This document shows positions 1 to 7,399 of a stretch of DNA of 24,260 nucleotides, in pieces. The position numbers were made by a program, and so were the translations under genes. The stretch spans positions 7,474 to 31,733 of the forward strand of contig DFGB01000056.1 of NCBI GenBank assembly GCA_002371135.1. Direction: 5' to 3'. The number at the start of each line of letters is the position of its first letter. Within the stretch, counting starts at the first letter, position 1. The notes under the pieces were generated by a model. It did not search any database. It saw nothing but the letters and a program-made list of their open reading frames with translations, and had not been told where the DNA came from. This DNA comes from Verrucomicrobia bacterium UBA3761 (GTDB lineage Bacteria; Verrucomicrobiota; Kiritimatiellia; RFP12; UBA1067).

Positions 1-506
1 GCGAAAGTGTGCTCCGCCTTCTGGCCGATCTTGGCGAGAGTGGTCTTGTCCTTCTCGATGCCGTAGAGCTTGCAAAGCGCGAGCGCCGTGCACATCTCAA
101 GAGCCGCTGAGGAAGAGAGGCCCGCGCCAAGGGGAATATTGCCGAGGAACATGCCCTTCCAGCCATGCTTGGCGGCGGCGGGATTGCCGTCGAAGAGCCA
201 GTTGAACGTGCCCGTGACGTAATTCTGCCAGGTCATTTCCTTCGCGGGGGCGACGGTGGAAGTCGTGAACTTGGCCGTTTCCATGAAATCGCCGGCCGTG
301 AGCTCGCACGTCGCATCCGCAGTAGCGGAAACGGCGAAGAACGTCCCCTTGTCGATCGCTGCCGAAAAGACGTAGCCCTCGTTGTAGTCGGTGTGGTTGC
401 CGAGAACTTCGATTCGGCCGGGAGCGTAGGCGACAACTTCAGGCTTGGCGCCGTACATTTTTTCGAACTTGGCGACGAGTTCGTCGTAGACTTCTTTGTT
501 TTGCAT
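1..506 (-). CDS. galK: Galactokinase (N-terminal part, runs off the window)
   Basis: Phosphorylates galactose to galactose-1-phosphate with ATP, the first step of the Leloir pathway, in the cytoplasm. The 168 visible codons start at ATG 506. Residues about 31-45 hold the galactokinase signature in the form GRIEVLGNHTDYNEG, and a GHMP-kinase ATP loop PLGAGLSSSAALE follows at about 130-142. The usual family length is about 350-400 residues, so roughly the second half lies outside the window; the reading frame is open to base 1. It begins 51 bp after the stop of the sugar transporter gene, and the two probably share the promoter at 1943-1972. That context fits uptake and phosphorylation of galactose. 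The classic motif usually reads GExTD; here the Glu is replaced by Asn (GNHTD), a common variant. Certain as a GHMP sugar kinase, very likely galactokinase. Confidence 0.93.
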   Translation of the reverse strand, partial: MQNKEVYDELVAKFEKMYGAKPEVVAYAPGRIEVLGNHTDYNEGYVFSAAIDKGTFFAVSATADATCELTAGDFMETAKFTTSTVAPAKEMTWQNYVTGTFNWLFDGNPAAAKHGWKGMFLGNIPLGAGLSSSAALEMCTALALCKLYGIEKDKTTLAKIGQKAEHTF

Positions 507-557
507 GGCTGTAGAATGGATTTGAGGTTTAAGCGGTGGAATAGGGGGCGTTCGGAA

Positions 558-1910
558 TCAGTCGACCTTGATATCCGTGTTTACATTCTTCGAGAACGCA
601 AGGGCGTATACGAAGAGATAGGCGAAGCAGACAATCGGGACGATGTAACTGACCATGAAGCCGAAATTATCAGCAATCCAGCTCTGGAGCGAGGGAAGGA
701 TTGCGCCGCCGACGACCATGACCATGAAGAGACCGGCCGCCTGCTCGGTATACTTGCCGAGGCCTTCAGTGGCGAGGTTGAAAATCACGCCCCACATAAC
801 GGACGCAGAGAGACCTGCGACGATGAAGAAGAGCGCGGCAAGAGGAACCTGGGTCATGGCGATCTTGTTGAGGCTCTGGAAAAGCGGGAGGCTGACAGTC
901 GTCTCGGGCATGAAGGAACCCATGAGCGCGCCGACGAGGCAGAGGAGCGTTCCCGAGCCGGCGCAACCAAGACACATTGCACGGCTTGAAACCTTGCCGC
1001 CGATCGCGGCGCCGAGAAGACGGCCGACGAGCATGAGCACCATGAACGTCGCCGCGGTCGAACCTGCGATAACAGCTGCCTGCTCTACGGAAATGCCGGC
1101 GATTTTTAGAAGCGGAGAGGCCGGATTGTCGGGCTGGAGCCACAGACGCATATAGTTCTGGACGCCGATTTCAATACCCATATAGAGGAAAATGCCGATA
1201 ACGCCGAAGCGGCAATGGCGGAAGGCTAGAGCGCTCTTCTCCAAGACGACATTGGAGGAACGGGAAGTCGGGTTCTGAATCGGCAAAAGCGATATTATTA
1301 TCGTTGCGACGATGAAGACTGCGGCCGCGGCAAGAAGGACGCCGGAAATATCGGCGAACTGGGTATCCTTGGTGATCTTGCCGACGATCGAGCCCAGCAC
1401 GATAGGCGCGGATGCGCCGCAGAGCGAGTTGAAAGCACTGCCGCCGAGGTTGAGCTGGTTGCCGCGGTTGCCGCCGCCGACAATCTGGTTGAGCATCGGG
1501 CAGATGACCGTGTTGAGCAGGCAGTTCGAGAAGCCGCTCACGAGCGCGCCAAGAAGATAGATTATCCAAGCAGCCGGAACAGCGCCAATCAGGCCCATCG
1601 ACGCTTCAAGCTTGCCCGAAAGCACTTGGACCAGAACGCCGAGTGCGCCGGAACCGGTGGCGAGCAGCGCCGTCTTCTTGTAGCCGATCTTTTGCAGCAA
1701 CTTGCCGGCCGGATACCCCATGATGAGGTATGCGATGAAGTTCATGGAGTTGCCAAGCATGCCGAGGACGTTCGACCCGCCGGGAAGTTTATACTTCCAG
1801 ACGTCGCCCGCAGGCGCCGCGAGGAATGTGACAAAGCCCGCCATTGCATATAGGGCGAACATAGTCACGATTGCGATAAAGTTACCGCTCTTCTTTTGAT
1901 CTTCGGACAT
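558..1910 (-). CDS. MFS sugar:proton symporter, FucP/GluP-like
   Basis: Inner-membrane sugar importer of the major facilitator superfamily, 450 residues, with about twelve hydrophobic segments spread over the whole length. The stretch NFIAYLIMGYPAGKLLQKIG at about 57-76 has the FucP-family pattern (helix 2 and the following loop), and the GNRGNQLNLGGSAFNSLCG segment at about 148-166 is also typical of the fucose/glucose/galactose:H+ symporters. It is followed 51 bp later by galactokinase, so galactose is the likely substrate; that assignment is inferred from context, since glucose or fucose transporters look alike. The start ATG has an upstream GGAG about 10 nt away, preceded by a TTGACC/TATAAT promoter. 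No oddities seen. Confidence 0.88.
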   Translation of the reverse strand: MSEDQKKSGNFIAIVTMFALYAMAGFVTFLAAPAGDVWKYKLPGGSNVLGMLGNSMNFIAYLIMGYPAGKLLQKIGYKKTALLATGSGALGVLVQVLSGKLEASMGLIGAVPAAWIIYLLGALVSGFSNCLLNTVICPMLNQIVGGGNRGNQLNLGGSAFNSLCGASAPIVLGSIVGKITKDTQFADISGVLLAAAAVFIVATIIISLLPIQNPTSRSSNVVLEKSALAFRHCRFGVIGIFLYMGIEIGVQNYMRLWLQPDNPASPLLKIAGISVEQAAVIAGSTAATFMVLMLVGRLLGAAIGGKVSSRAMCLGCAGSGTLLCLVGALMGSFMPETTVSLPLFQSLNKIAMTQVPLAALFFIVAGLSASVMWGVIFNLATEGLGKYTEQAAGLFMVMVVGGAILPSLQSWIADNFGFMVSYIVPIVCFAYLFVYALAFSKNVNTDIKVD

Positions 1911-1942
1911 AACGCAACATCTCCGTTTGTAAGATTATGTGA

Positions 1943-1972
1943 ATTATACCATAAATACGGGGCAAGGGTCAA
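1943..1972 (-). promoter_or_regulatory. Promoter of transporter-galK operon
   Basis: On the minus strand, TTGACC (1972-1967) and TATAAT (1948-1943) are separated by exactly 18 bp, and TGG precedes the -10 (extended -10). The predicted start lies about 25 nt before the ATG at 1910, leaving room for the GGAG ribosome site. The same layout recurs at three other genes in this window. Confidence 0.75.
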
Positions 1973-1977
1973 GGGGA

Positions 1978-2013
1978 GGAAGCCGGCGGACGGAAATTCA
2001 CCAGCCGGCTTCC
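1978..2013 (-). terminator. Hairpin after the FHA gene
   Basis: A perfect 10-bp GC-rich stem (arms 1978-1987 and 2004-2013, GGAAGCCGGC and its complement) with a 16-nt loop begins 9 bp after the FHA stop codon and ends just before the -35 box of the next operon. It has no U-tract on the minus strand, so it may be a terminator of weak type or an RNA 3'-end stabiliser. Confidence 0.55.
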
Positions 2014-2022
2014 GGCGAATCT

Positions 2023-2712
2023 TCAGGCCTTGGGCGGGACGGGAAGTTTGACGCCAGGCTTTGGCGGGAGTTTGAGACCTGCGGGATTGAGGGCGGGCTT
2101 GGGCGGGAGCTTGAGGCCTGCGGGATTGAGAGCGGGCTTTGGAGGAAGTTTGATGCCGGCGCCGAGTGCGGGCTTCGGGGGAAGCTTAAGTCCAGGCTTG
2201 ACAGCCGCAGGAGCAGGTGCGGGCGCAGGCGCGGGTGTAGGTGCGGGAGCCTTCATCGCTTCCGGAACGACGGCCTTCGCAGGTTCTGCGATCGTTTCGT
2301 TGATTCCGGGGATCGTGGGCTTGGTGAGAATCGTGGGAGCGTTTTCGGCCGCTGCGGCAGCGAGGGCGGCCCCGCGCTGCGCCGCTTCCGCAGGGGTGAT
2401 GGATGCAGGGGCGCCGTCAGCCTGCAACTCGACACTCACGCTCATCGTGCCGAACCTGAGCTGTGCGCCGCTCTCAAGTTTCGCCGGCGCCTCGAGTTTG
2501 GCGCCGTTCAGGAACGATCCGTTCGTGCTGCCGAGGTCTTCGACGTACCACGCGCCATCCTTCGTGTAGATCTTTGCGTGGTGGCGGGAGAGGCTGTCGA
2601 CAAGCGGTGCAATCGTATTGCCAATCTCGCGACCGATCGTCACTTCAGTTCCGGAATTGAAAAGATACCCGAGCGACACGCTCTGGATGTTGGCGATAAG
2701 CTGCAGTTTCAT
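2023..2712 (-). CDS. FHA-domain protein with Pro-rich repeat tail
   Basis: A 229-residue soluble protein expected to bind phosphothreonine peptides. Residues about 1-96 form a forkhead-associated domain: IGRE at 26-29, SRHH at 42-45 and GSTNGSFLNG at 61-70 are the canonical phosphopeptide-loop motifs. An alanine-rich linker (about 100-150) containing TILTKPT and NETIAEP is followed by an Ala-Pro stretch (about 155-170). The tail then has four near-identical units built on KLPPKPALNPAG (about 174-219). I do not recognise the tail as a known domain; it looks like a flexible tether, or ligand for an SH3-like or other Pro-binding partner. No Ser/Thr kinase or phosphatase gene lies next to it. It has its own promoter and an AGGA ribosome site, and is probably monocistronic. 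Confidence 0.87.
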   Translation of the reverse strand: MKLQLIANIQSVSLGYLFNSGTEVTIGREIGNTIAPLVDSLSRHHAKIYTKDGAWYVEDLGSTNGSFLNGAKLEAPAKLESGAQLRFGTMSVSVELQADGAPASITPAEAAQRGAALAAAAAENAPTILTKPTIPGINETIAEPAKAVVPEAMKAPAPTPAPAPAPAPAAVKPGLKLPPKPALGAGIKLPPKPALNPAGLKLPPKPALNPAGLKLPPKPGVKLPVPPKA

Positions 2713-2747
2713 CTTTGTTCCTGTGTTGAGTGTTATATTGTGCCGTG

Positions 2748-2777
2748 ATTATATCAAATTCGCCTCACAAAGGTCAA
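2748..2777 (-). promoter_or_regulatory. Promoter of the FHA gene
   Basis: TTGACC (2777-2772), 18 bp, TATAAT (2753-2748), with TGA before the -10. The -35 box begins 25 bp after the eda stop codon. The predicted leader is about 28 nt and carries an AGGA sequence ahead of the ATG at 2712. Confidence 0.75.
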
Positions 2778-2801
2778 GTGGAAACAGAGGCGCAAGCGAA
2801 A

Positions 2802-3452
2802 TTACGCATTCTTGCTCTTAAGTTCCTTGGCGAGCTTCGCGGCGTCGGCGGCGAGAGATTCGATCTTCGCCCAGTCGCCTGCGGCAATTGCATCCTTCGG
2901 CGCGATCCATGTTCCGCCGCAGCAAATGATCTCGGGGACGGCGAGATAGTCGCCGACGTTCGAGAGCTTCACCCCGCCCGTGGGCATGAACTTCACGCCC
3001 GTCCAGCGGAATGCGCCGAGCAAATCCTTGATATATTTCACGCCTCCGGCGGATTCGGCCGGGAAGAACTTGACCATCTTGCATCCAAGGGCGAGCGCCT
3101 GGGAAAGTTCCGAGGCAGTCGCAACGCCCGGGCAGAACGGGATGCCGAGCTTGTTCGCCGCATCGACTATCGCAGGGTCGAAACCCGGAGCGACGCACGC
3201 CTCGGCGCCGGCCGCCTTCGCAGCGACGAGTTGCTCCAGCTTGAGCACGGTTCCGGCAATCAAAATCGCGCCGGGGACTTCCGCCTTGATTTTTCCGATC
3301 GCCTCAGCCGCGCATGCAGTGCGGAACGTCACTTCGAGCACCGGCAGACCGCCCTTCACGAGCGCACGGGCAAGCGGCACCGCCTTCTCGATGTCGTCAA
3401 TTACGATTACTGGAATGACGCCGGCGGCGCCAAGAGTCTTTATCATATCCAT
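2802..3452 (-). CDS. eda: KDPG/KHG aldolase
   Basis: Class I aldolase that splits 2-keto-3-deoxy-6-phosphogluconate into pyruvate and glyceraldehyde-3-phosphate (and can act on 4-hydroxy-2-oxoglutarate). It serves the Entner-Doudoroff and uronate routes in the cytoplasm. The 216-residue length is typical. The catalytic Glu sits in LEVTFRT (E40, matching E. coli E45), and the Schiff-base Lys in VKFFPAE (K128, matching E. coli K133). The PTGGV and CGGTW phosphate-binding loops follow. It starts 23 bp after the stop of the M50 protease gene, behind a purine-rich GAGAG stretch, and is probably translated from that promoter. No edd-like dehydratase is in the window, so the exact pathway cannot be fixed. 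A second in-frame ATG two codons later is an alternative start. Confidence 0.95.
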   Translation of the reverse strand: MDMIKTLGAAGVIPVIVIDDIEKAVPLARALVKGGLPVLEVTFRTACAAEAIGKIKAEVPGAILIAGTVLKLEQLVAAKAAGAEACVAPGFDPAIVDAANKLGIPFCPGVATASELSQALALGCKMVKFFPAESAGGVKYIKDLLGAFRWTGVKFMPTGGVKLSNVGDYLAVPEIICCGGTWIAPKDAIAAGDWAKIESLAADAAKLAKELKSKNA

Positions 3453-3475
3453 TTTTTGAATCTTTCTCTCTTTGT

Positions 3476-4225
3476 TTATTTGATTTCAACATCGTCGCCG
3501 TCGCCGCCATAGGGAGGCGGCGAGACTCTCGCGCGCCAATCGTGGAACTCCCACGACGATTCCATGCGCGCGACAAGATACTCCCTATACCCTTCCTTCC
3601 ATATCATCCAGGCGATCAAAATGCGGACAAAGCCCCAACTGCCGCCGGTCAGAATCGCGTGAAGCCCGGAAAGGCCAAGCAGGATCGCGACAACCCTTCC
3701 GACCCACATCGCGACCAAAGTCGCCTTCTCGCGCGAAAAGAACGCCCTGAGAACGCTGCGGAATATGCGACCGCCGTCGAGCGGGAAACCGGGAAGCAAG
3801 TTGAATGCGCCAAGCATCAAATTCATCCACGCCGTATACATAAAGACGAAATACACCCACTCGCTGCGAATCGGCAGGAACACAAGCGCGCCAAACCCGA
3901 TGCCGCAAAGAAGGAACGAAACGGCAGGGCCCGCGATGGCCGTGAGAAATTCCTGCGAGGCTTTCCTGGGCAGCGCGATGAGAGACGCGCATCCACCGAG
4001 AAGCGAAATAGTTATATCGCGCGTCGCATAGCCGAATGCGCGCGCAGTCAATGCGTGGCCAAGTTCGTGCAGCACGACGGATATCGCCAAGAGCAGCGCC
4101 GCCGTGACGCCGTAGGAGAAACTCGAGAACGAATTGACGAAAATCAGCAGCAAAAAGGCAAACGAGATATCCACGTAGAGAGGAATCTCGAATACATCGC
4201 AAAGTTTGAACTTTGAAATAATCAT
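3476..4225 (-). CDS. Site-2 protease family (M50) membrane metalloprotease
   Basis: Intramembrane zinc protease of the S2P/SpoIVFB type, 249 residues. The zinc motif HELGH is at 53-57 inside a hydrophobic segment, and the third ligand lies in NLLPGFPLDGGRI (D150). Four to six membrane helices are visible. There is no PDZ and no CBS domain, so it belongs to the short, minimal group; the tail (about 225-249) is polar and ends in Gly/Asp-rich sequence. The substrate is unknown; relatives cleave anti-sigma factors or pro-sigma factors. Its promoter overlaps the 3' end of the nucleosidase gene, and the predicted transcript begins only about 5 nt before the ATG. eda follows 23 bp downstream, although no functional link between the two is evident. 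Confidence 0.9.
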   Translation of the reverse strand: MIISKFKLCDVFEIPLYVDISFAFLLLIFVNSFSSFSYGVTAALLLAISVVLHELGHALTARAFGYATRDITISLLGGCASLIALPRKASQEFLTAIAGPAVSFLLCGIGFGALVFLPIRSEWVYFVFMYTAWMNLMLGAFNLLPGFPLDGGRIFRSVLRAFFSREKATLVAMWVGRVVAILLGLSGLHAILTGGSWGFVRILIAWMIWKEGYREYLVARMESSWEFHDWRARVSPPPYGGDGDDVEIK

Positions 4226-4236
4226 ATGTTGTGCAT

Positions 4237-4266
4237 ATTATATCATTTTCACCGCCTGCGGGTCAA
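4237..4266 (-). promoter_or_regulatory. Promoter of the M50 protease-eda unit
   Basis: TTGACC (4266-4261), 18 bp, TATAAT (4242-4237), with TGA before the -10. There are only 11 nt between the -10 and the ATG at 4225, so initiation about 7 nt after the -10 would give a leader of about 5 nt with no ribosome site. A TTTGACC direct repeat spans the -35, and its outer copy contains the stop codon of the nucleosidase gene. Confidence 0.75.
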
Positions 4267-4270
4267 ATGG

Positions 4271-4885
4271 TCAAATGAATTCGAGACGGGGGAGATTCTC
4301 CGCCCAACGTATCGTTGCATCGGCCAGAGCGTCGAGGCAGGAATTTTTGTTCGCAAGATACTGCCCCGTCATCGCGCCGGACCCTGCGACATCGCTGACG
4401 ACTTTCAAGGAATAGCACGGGATTCTGTTCAGCTCGCACGCATGTGCGATGGCGGCGCCTTCCATGTCGCGAAGAGTAGCGCCGAGTTCGCCGGCGATGA
4501 GGGCGTCGTCTGCGGGAGAATCGTTGAACCTGTCGCCCGTGGCAAGAGTCATGGGCTGAAACACGGACGCGAGACGGAGGTCGAAATACGGGCTCGTGCG
4601 ACCATCGACAACTCCGATGCGCGTATTGTTGAGTTTGGCGAGATCGTAGTCGTATTCCACGGCGCGAGCGACTTCATACGCGCCGCCGACGCGCACGGCG
4701 TCGCCAAAGCCGCCGGCGAGGCCGGCGTTGCATATCGCCGTCGCGCCGAATTCCGAAATCGCCCGCTGCGTCGCGGCGGCCGCGGCGACTTTTCCGACGC
4801 CGGAGACTATGATGCGGACATCATCGCCCAAGGCGCGCCGGACGGCCTCGGCTTCGCACACCATCGCTATTATGAATATGGTCAT
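4271..4885 (-). CDS. MTA/SAH nucleosidase-like protein (PNP/UDP phosphorylase fold)
   Basis: Predicted to cleave the N-glycosidic bond of 5'-methylthioadenosine, S-adenosylhomocysteine or 5'-deoxyadenosine. It has 204 residues, slightly shorter than E. coli MTAN (232). Catalytic and binding residues of that family are recognisable: E11 (E. coli E12), ATGDRF at 115-120, M141-E142 in DMEGAAIA (E. coli M173/E174) and D165 in KVVSD (E. coli D197). It follows the HydF-deaminase fusion gene by about 200 bp, which are filled by an inverted repeat. Its neighbour acts on the same class of nucleosides, so a role in recycling SAM by-products is likely. Futalosine hydrolase (MqnB) is a homologous alternative that cannot be excluded by motif reading alone. 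Confidence 0.85.
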   Translation of the reverse strand: MTIFIIAMVCEAEAVRRALGDDVRIIVSGVGKVAAAAATQRAISEFGATAICNAGLAGGFGDAVRVGGAYEVARAVEYDYDLAKLNNTRIGVVDGRTSPYFDLRLASVFQPMTLATGDRFNDSPADDALIAGELGATLRDMEGAAIAHACELNRIPCYSLKVVSDVAGSGAMTGQYLANKNSCLDALADATIRWAENLPRLEFI

Positions 4886-4902
4886 GAGAGAAGAGGGAAA
4901 TA

Positions 4903-5103
4903 TGAAAATGTTGCCAATGTGAAAATGTTGCCAGTACCAATGTTGCCAATTTGCGATTTATGATTTACGATTTGCGATTTGTTTCAAGCATTCCCTTTTT
5001 TAGCATGGAACACAGGAGAGACAGGAGAGGGTAATCGCAAAAATCGAAAATCGAAAAATCGAAAATCGGTACTGGCAACATTTTCACATTGGCGGCATTT
5101 TCT
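4903..5103. repeat. Inverted-repeat element after the hydF fusion gene
   Basis: A perfect 25-bp inverted repeat (arms 4914-4938 and 5068-5092) encloses AT-rich short repeats of the GATTTGCGATTT and AATCGAAA type and a segment built on ACAGGAGAGACAGGAGAG. The arms continue imperfectly for about 10 bp outward. The right arm contains the stop codon of the upstream fusion gene. The core shares GTTTCAAGCATTCC with the larger palindrome on the other side of that gene (7400-7660). Confidence 0.85.
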
Positions 5104-7396
5104 TGTCATAGCGCTTTACGCCATCGACATATGTGGCGACGACGTCGGAGGCTTGCATTGAGTGAACTACGAGAGAAGCGAGGTCGTCGCAAAAAGCGAG
5201 ATGCGGGGCGTCGAGATCGACGACGGCGAAATCCGCCGCCTTGCCGACGCGGATCTCGCCCGTCTCATCGCCGCGCCCGATCGCCCGCGCGCCGTTTATG
5301 GTCGCCATGTCGATTACTTCCCAAGGCGAAAGCACGGTAGGGTCGGCAAGACGCCCCTTTTGCAACAGCGAGGCGATATGCATCTCTTCGAACATATTGA
5401 GATTGTCGTTCGAGGCGCAGCCATCCGTGCCGAGGGCGACGTTGACGCCGTGCGCGAGAGCCTCGGCGACGCGCGCGAAGCCGCTCGCGAGTTTCATGTT
5501 GCTCGTCGGGTTGTGGACGAGCGTGACGTCCTTTTCGCGCATGATGTCGAAATCGTCGTCGCTCACCCACACGCAGTGTGCGGCATATGCGCCGCAATCG
5601 AGAAGTCCCGTCGAAGCGAGATACGCAATCGGCGTCATGCCATGTCGCGCGACGCACTCCTCGTGCTCCTTGCGGGTTTCTGAAACGTGGACGTGCAGAG
5701 GGCGCTTGAGCTCTCTGTTGGCGGCGGCGAGTTCGCGGCAGAATTTTTCATTTGTGAGATACTCTGAGTGGACGCAAATATCGCGCATGATGCGAGGGGC
5801 GGCCCGGCCTTTGCAATATGCGATGCATTCTTCGAGCCGCCCTGCCGGCGAGCCGTCCGGGAACGCAAGACCGACTCGGCAGAAGTTGCCCTTCATGCCT
5901 GCTGCCGAAAGCGCAGCCTCGCCCGTTTCAGGAAAATCGTACATGTCCGCTACGCAAGTCGTGCCGCCCGCAAGCATCTCGCGCGCGCCAAGGCTCACGC
6001 CCCTGGCGATATCTTCCGGACGCAACTTCGCCTCGCGCGGGAATATCGCTTCTTCCAGCCAGCGCTGCAACGGAAGTCCCGCGCCGACGCCGCGAAGGAG
6101 CGTCATAGCCGTATGCCCATGAGCATTCACGAGTCCCGGCAGCACAAGACGGTGCGGGGCGGCCGAACGTTCGCGTTCTTCGATTCGCGCAATGCGGCCG
6201 TTCGCGACGTAGATATCGCCTGTCGCGAATCGATGGCCGGGAAGCGCCATGATGACGTTTTCAAGGAGAGGCTTTGCCACGTCGTCCTTGCGCGGCGAAA
6301 CGAGCTCCACTTGCGAAGCGAGCGAGGCGGCATCGCCGCGCGACGCGGCGAAAAGCGTCATTCCGTAATTCGCAATGGGGATGCCCGCCGCCTTCGCTTT
6401 CGCGATGCGGTTCATCACATCGCGCCGCGTCAGCATGCAGCCGCCGCATTGCACGACAAGCGCTATATCCTCCGCAAGAGGAAAATCGCCGCCGCTCGAA
6501 AAGACGAACTCGAGCTTCTTGCCGGTCAATTTCGAGAGCGCCTTCGGGAGCTTGACGGTGCCGATGTCGTTGCACTGGCGATGATGCGTGCAGCCTTCGG
6601 CGATCAGGACCTTGTCGCCATCCTTCAAACCCGCAATCGCCGCGACACCGCGCGCGAACTCTTCCACATCGCCTTTCTGGCGGGCGAAAAGGATGGAGAA
6701 ACTCGTAAGAGGAACATCACATCCCTCCATAATCGCCTGCACTTCGCCAAACGCCTGCGAATCGGTAACAACGAGGCGCCAGCCGCCCGCTTTGAGAAGC
6801 GAAGAGAGCTGCGCAGGCTGGCACACCATGGCGCTCGCGCCGATGTCGAGACACTCGCGCACCACCTGCTGCTGGGGGAGAATGAGCCGGCCCTTGGGCG
6901 CGGATTCGTCGATCGGGCAGACGCAAAGGATTCTGTCGCCGCGCTCGACAAGCCCTTCCAGCAGCGCGCGCGGTTTCGCTCCAAGGTCGACGGCTGCGAT
7001 CGCCTCCTTGAGCGCCTGGACGCTTTCGCCGCGCCTGTGGACAAACACCTTGACTCCTCGCCTTGCGCATTCATCGAGGAACGTCGCATCCGGCTCTTCA
7101 TCGCCGACCGCGACCCAGACGGCGATATCGGCCGTAGCGAGCACGTCGAGCGATTTCTTTACGCGCATTTCTCCCAGCACGCCCGTATCGTCGAGACCCG
7201 CCGTGTCGGTGATAAGGCACGGGCCGAGCGGCAAAATCTCCATCGCCTTGGAAACCGGGTCGGTGGTCGTGCCCGCCACATCGCTCACGATGGAGATTTG
7301 CTGAGATGTAAATTCGTTCACAAGCGTCGACTTGCCTGCGTTTCGCAGACCGAAGAACGCGATGTGGATGCGCATGGAGCGAGGTGTGTCAAGCAT
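5084..7396 (-). CDS. HydF-type maturase fused to MTA/SAH/5'-deoxyadenosine deaminase
   Basis: One 770-codon frame encodes two proteins that are normally separate. Residues 1-~362 are HydF, the scaffold GTPase of [FeFe]-hydrogenase H-cluster assembly. The visible parts are the N-terminus MLDTPRSMRIHIAFFG, Walker A at 16-24, AGTTTDP at 41-47, DTAGLDD at 64-70, a PIDESAPKGRLILPQ dimerisation segment (161-175) and the cluster site CTHH (269-272) plus CGGC (317-320). Residues ~376-770 are a complete amidohydrolase: HGH 426/428, HVHVSE with H570 and E573, H607, HNPTSNMKLASG (628-639) and D658 in GTDGCASNDNLNMFEEM, all as in MTA/SAH deaminases. The G domain lacks NKxD. ATG 7396 was chosen because it matches the HydF N-terminus; an open extension of 81 codons upstream runs only through repeat DNA. 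No ribosome site is seen. hydE, hydG and the hydrogenase are not in the window. Confidence 0.92.
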   Translation of the reverse strand: MLDTPRSMRIHIAFFGLRNAGKSTLVNEFTSQQISIVSDVAGTTTDPVSKAMEILPLGPCLITDTAGLDDTGVLGEMRVKKSLDVLATADIAVWVAVGDEEPDATFLDECARRGVKVFVHRRGESVQALKEAIAAVDLGAKPRALLEGLVERGDRILCVCPIDESAPKGRLILPQQQVVRECLDIGASAMVCQPAQLSSLLKAGGWRLVVTDSQAFGEVQAIMEGCDVPLTSFSILFARQKGDVEEFARGVAAIAGLKDGDKVLIAEGCTHHRQCNDIGTVKLPKALSKLTGKKLEFVFSSGGDFPLAEDIALVVQCGGCMLTRRDVMNRIAKAKAAGIPIANYGMTLFAASRGDAASLASQVELVSPRKDDVAKPLLENVIMALPGHRFATGDIYVANGRIARIEERERSAAPHRLVLPGLVNAHGHTAMTLLRGVGAGLPLQRWLEEAIFPREAKLRPEDIARGVSLGAREMLAGGTTCVADMYDFPETGEAALSAAGMKGNFCRVGLAFPDGSPAGRLEECIAYCKGRAAPRIMRDICVHSEYLTNEKFCRELAAANRELKRPLHVHVSETRKEHEECVARHGMTPIAYLASTGLLDCGAYAAHCVWVSDDDFDIMREKDVTLVHNPTSNMKLASGFARVAEALAHGVNVALGTDGCASNDNLNMFEEMHIASLLQKGRLADPTVLSPWEVIDMATINGARAIGRGDETGEIRVGKAADFAVVDLDAPHLAFCDDLASLVVHSMQASDVVATYVDGVKRYDKKMPPM

Positions 7397-7399
7397 AAA

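Noticed and set aside
6257..6313. HydF-deaminase fusion as a sequencing frameshift
   Set aside because: Both halves are complete up to the junction and share one frame with no disturbed motif, so an indel error is unlikely; a missed stop codon by substitution error remains possible.
4271..7396. Menaquinone (futalosine) pathway reading of the deaminase and nucleosidase
   Set aside because: The families are related, but the deaminase half has the full MTA/SAH-deaminase signature and is joined to HydF, and no other mqn gene is nearby. Not fully excluded.
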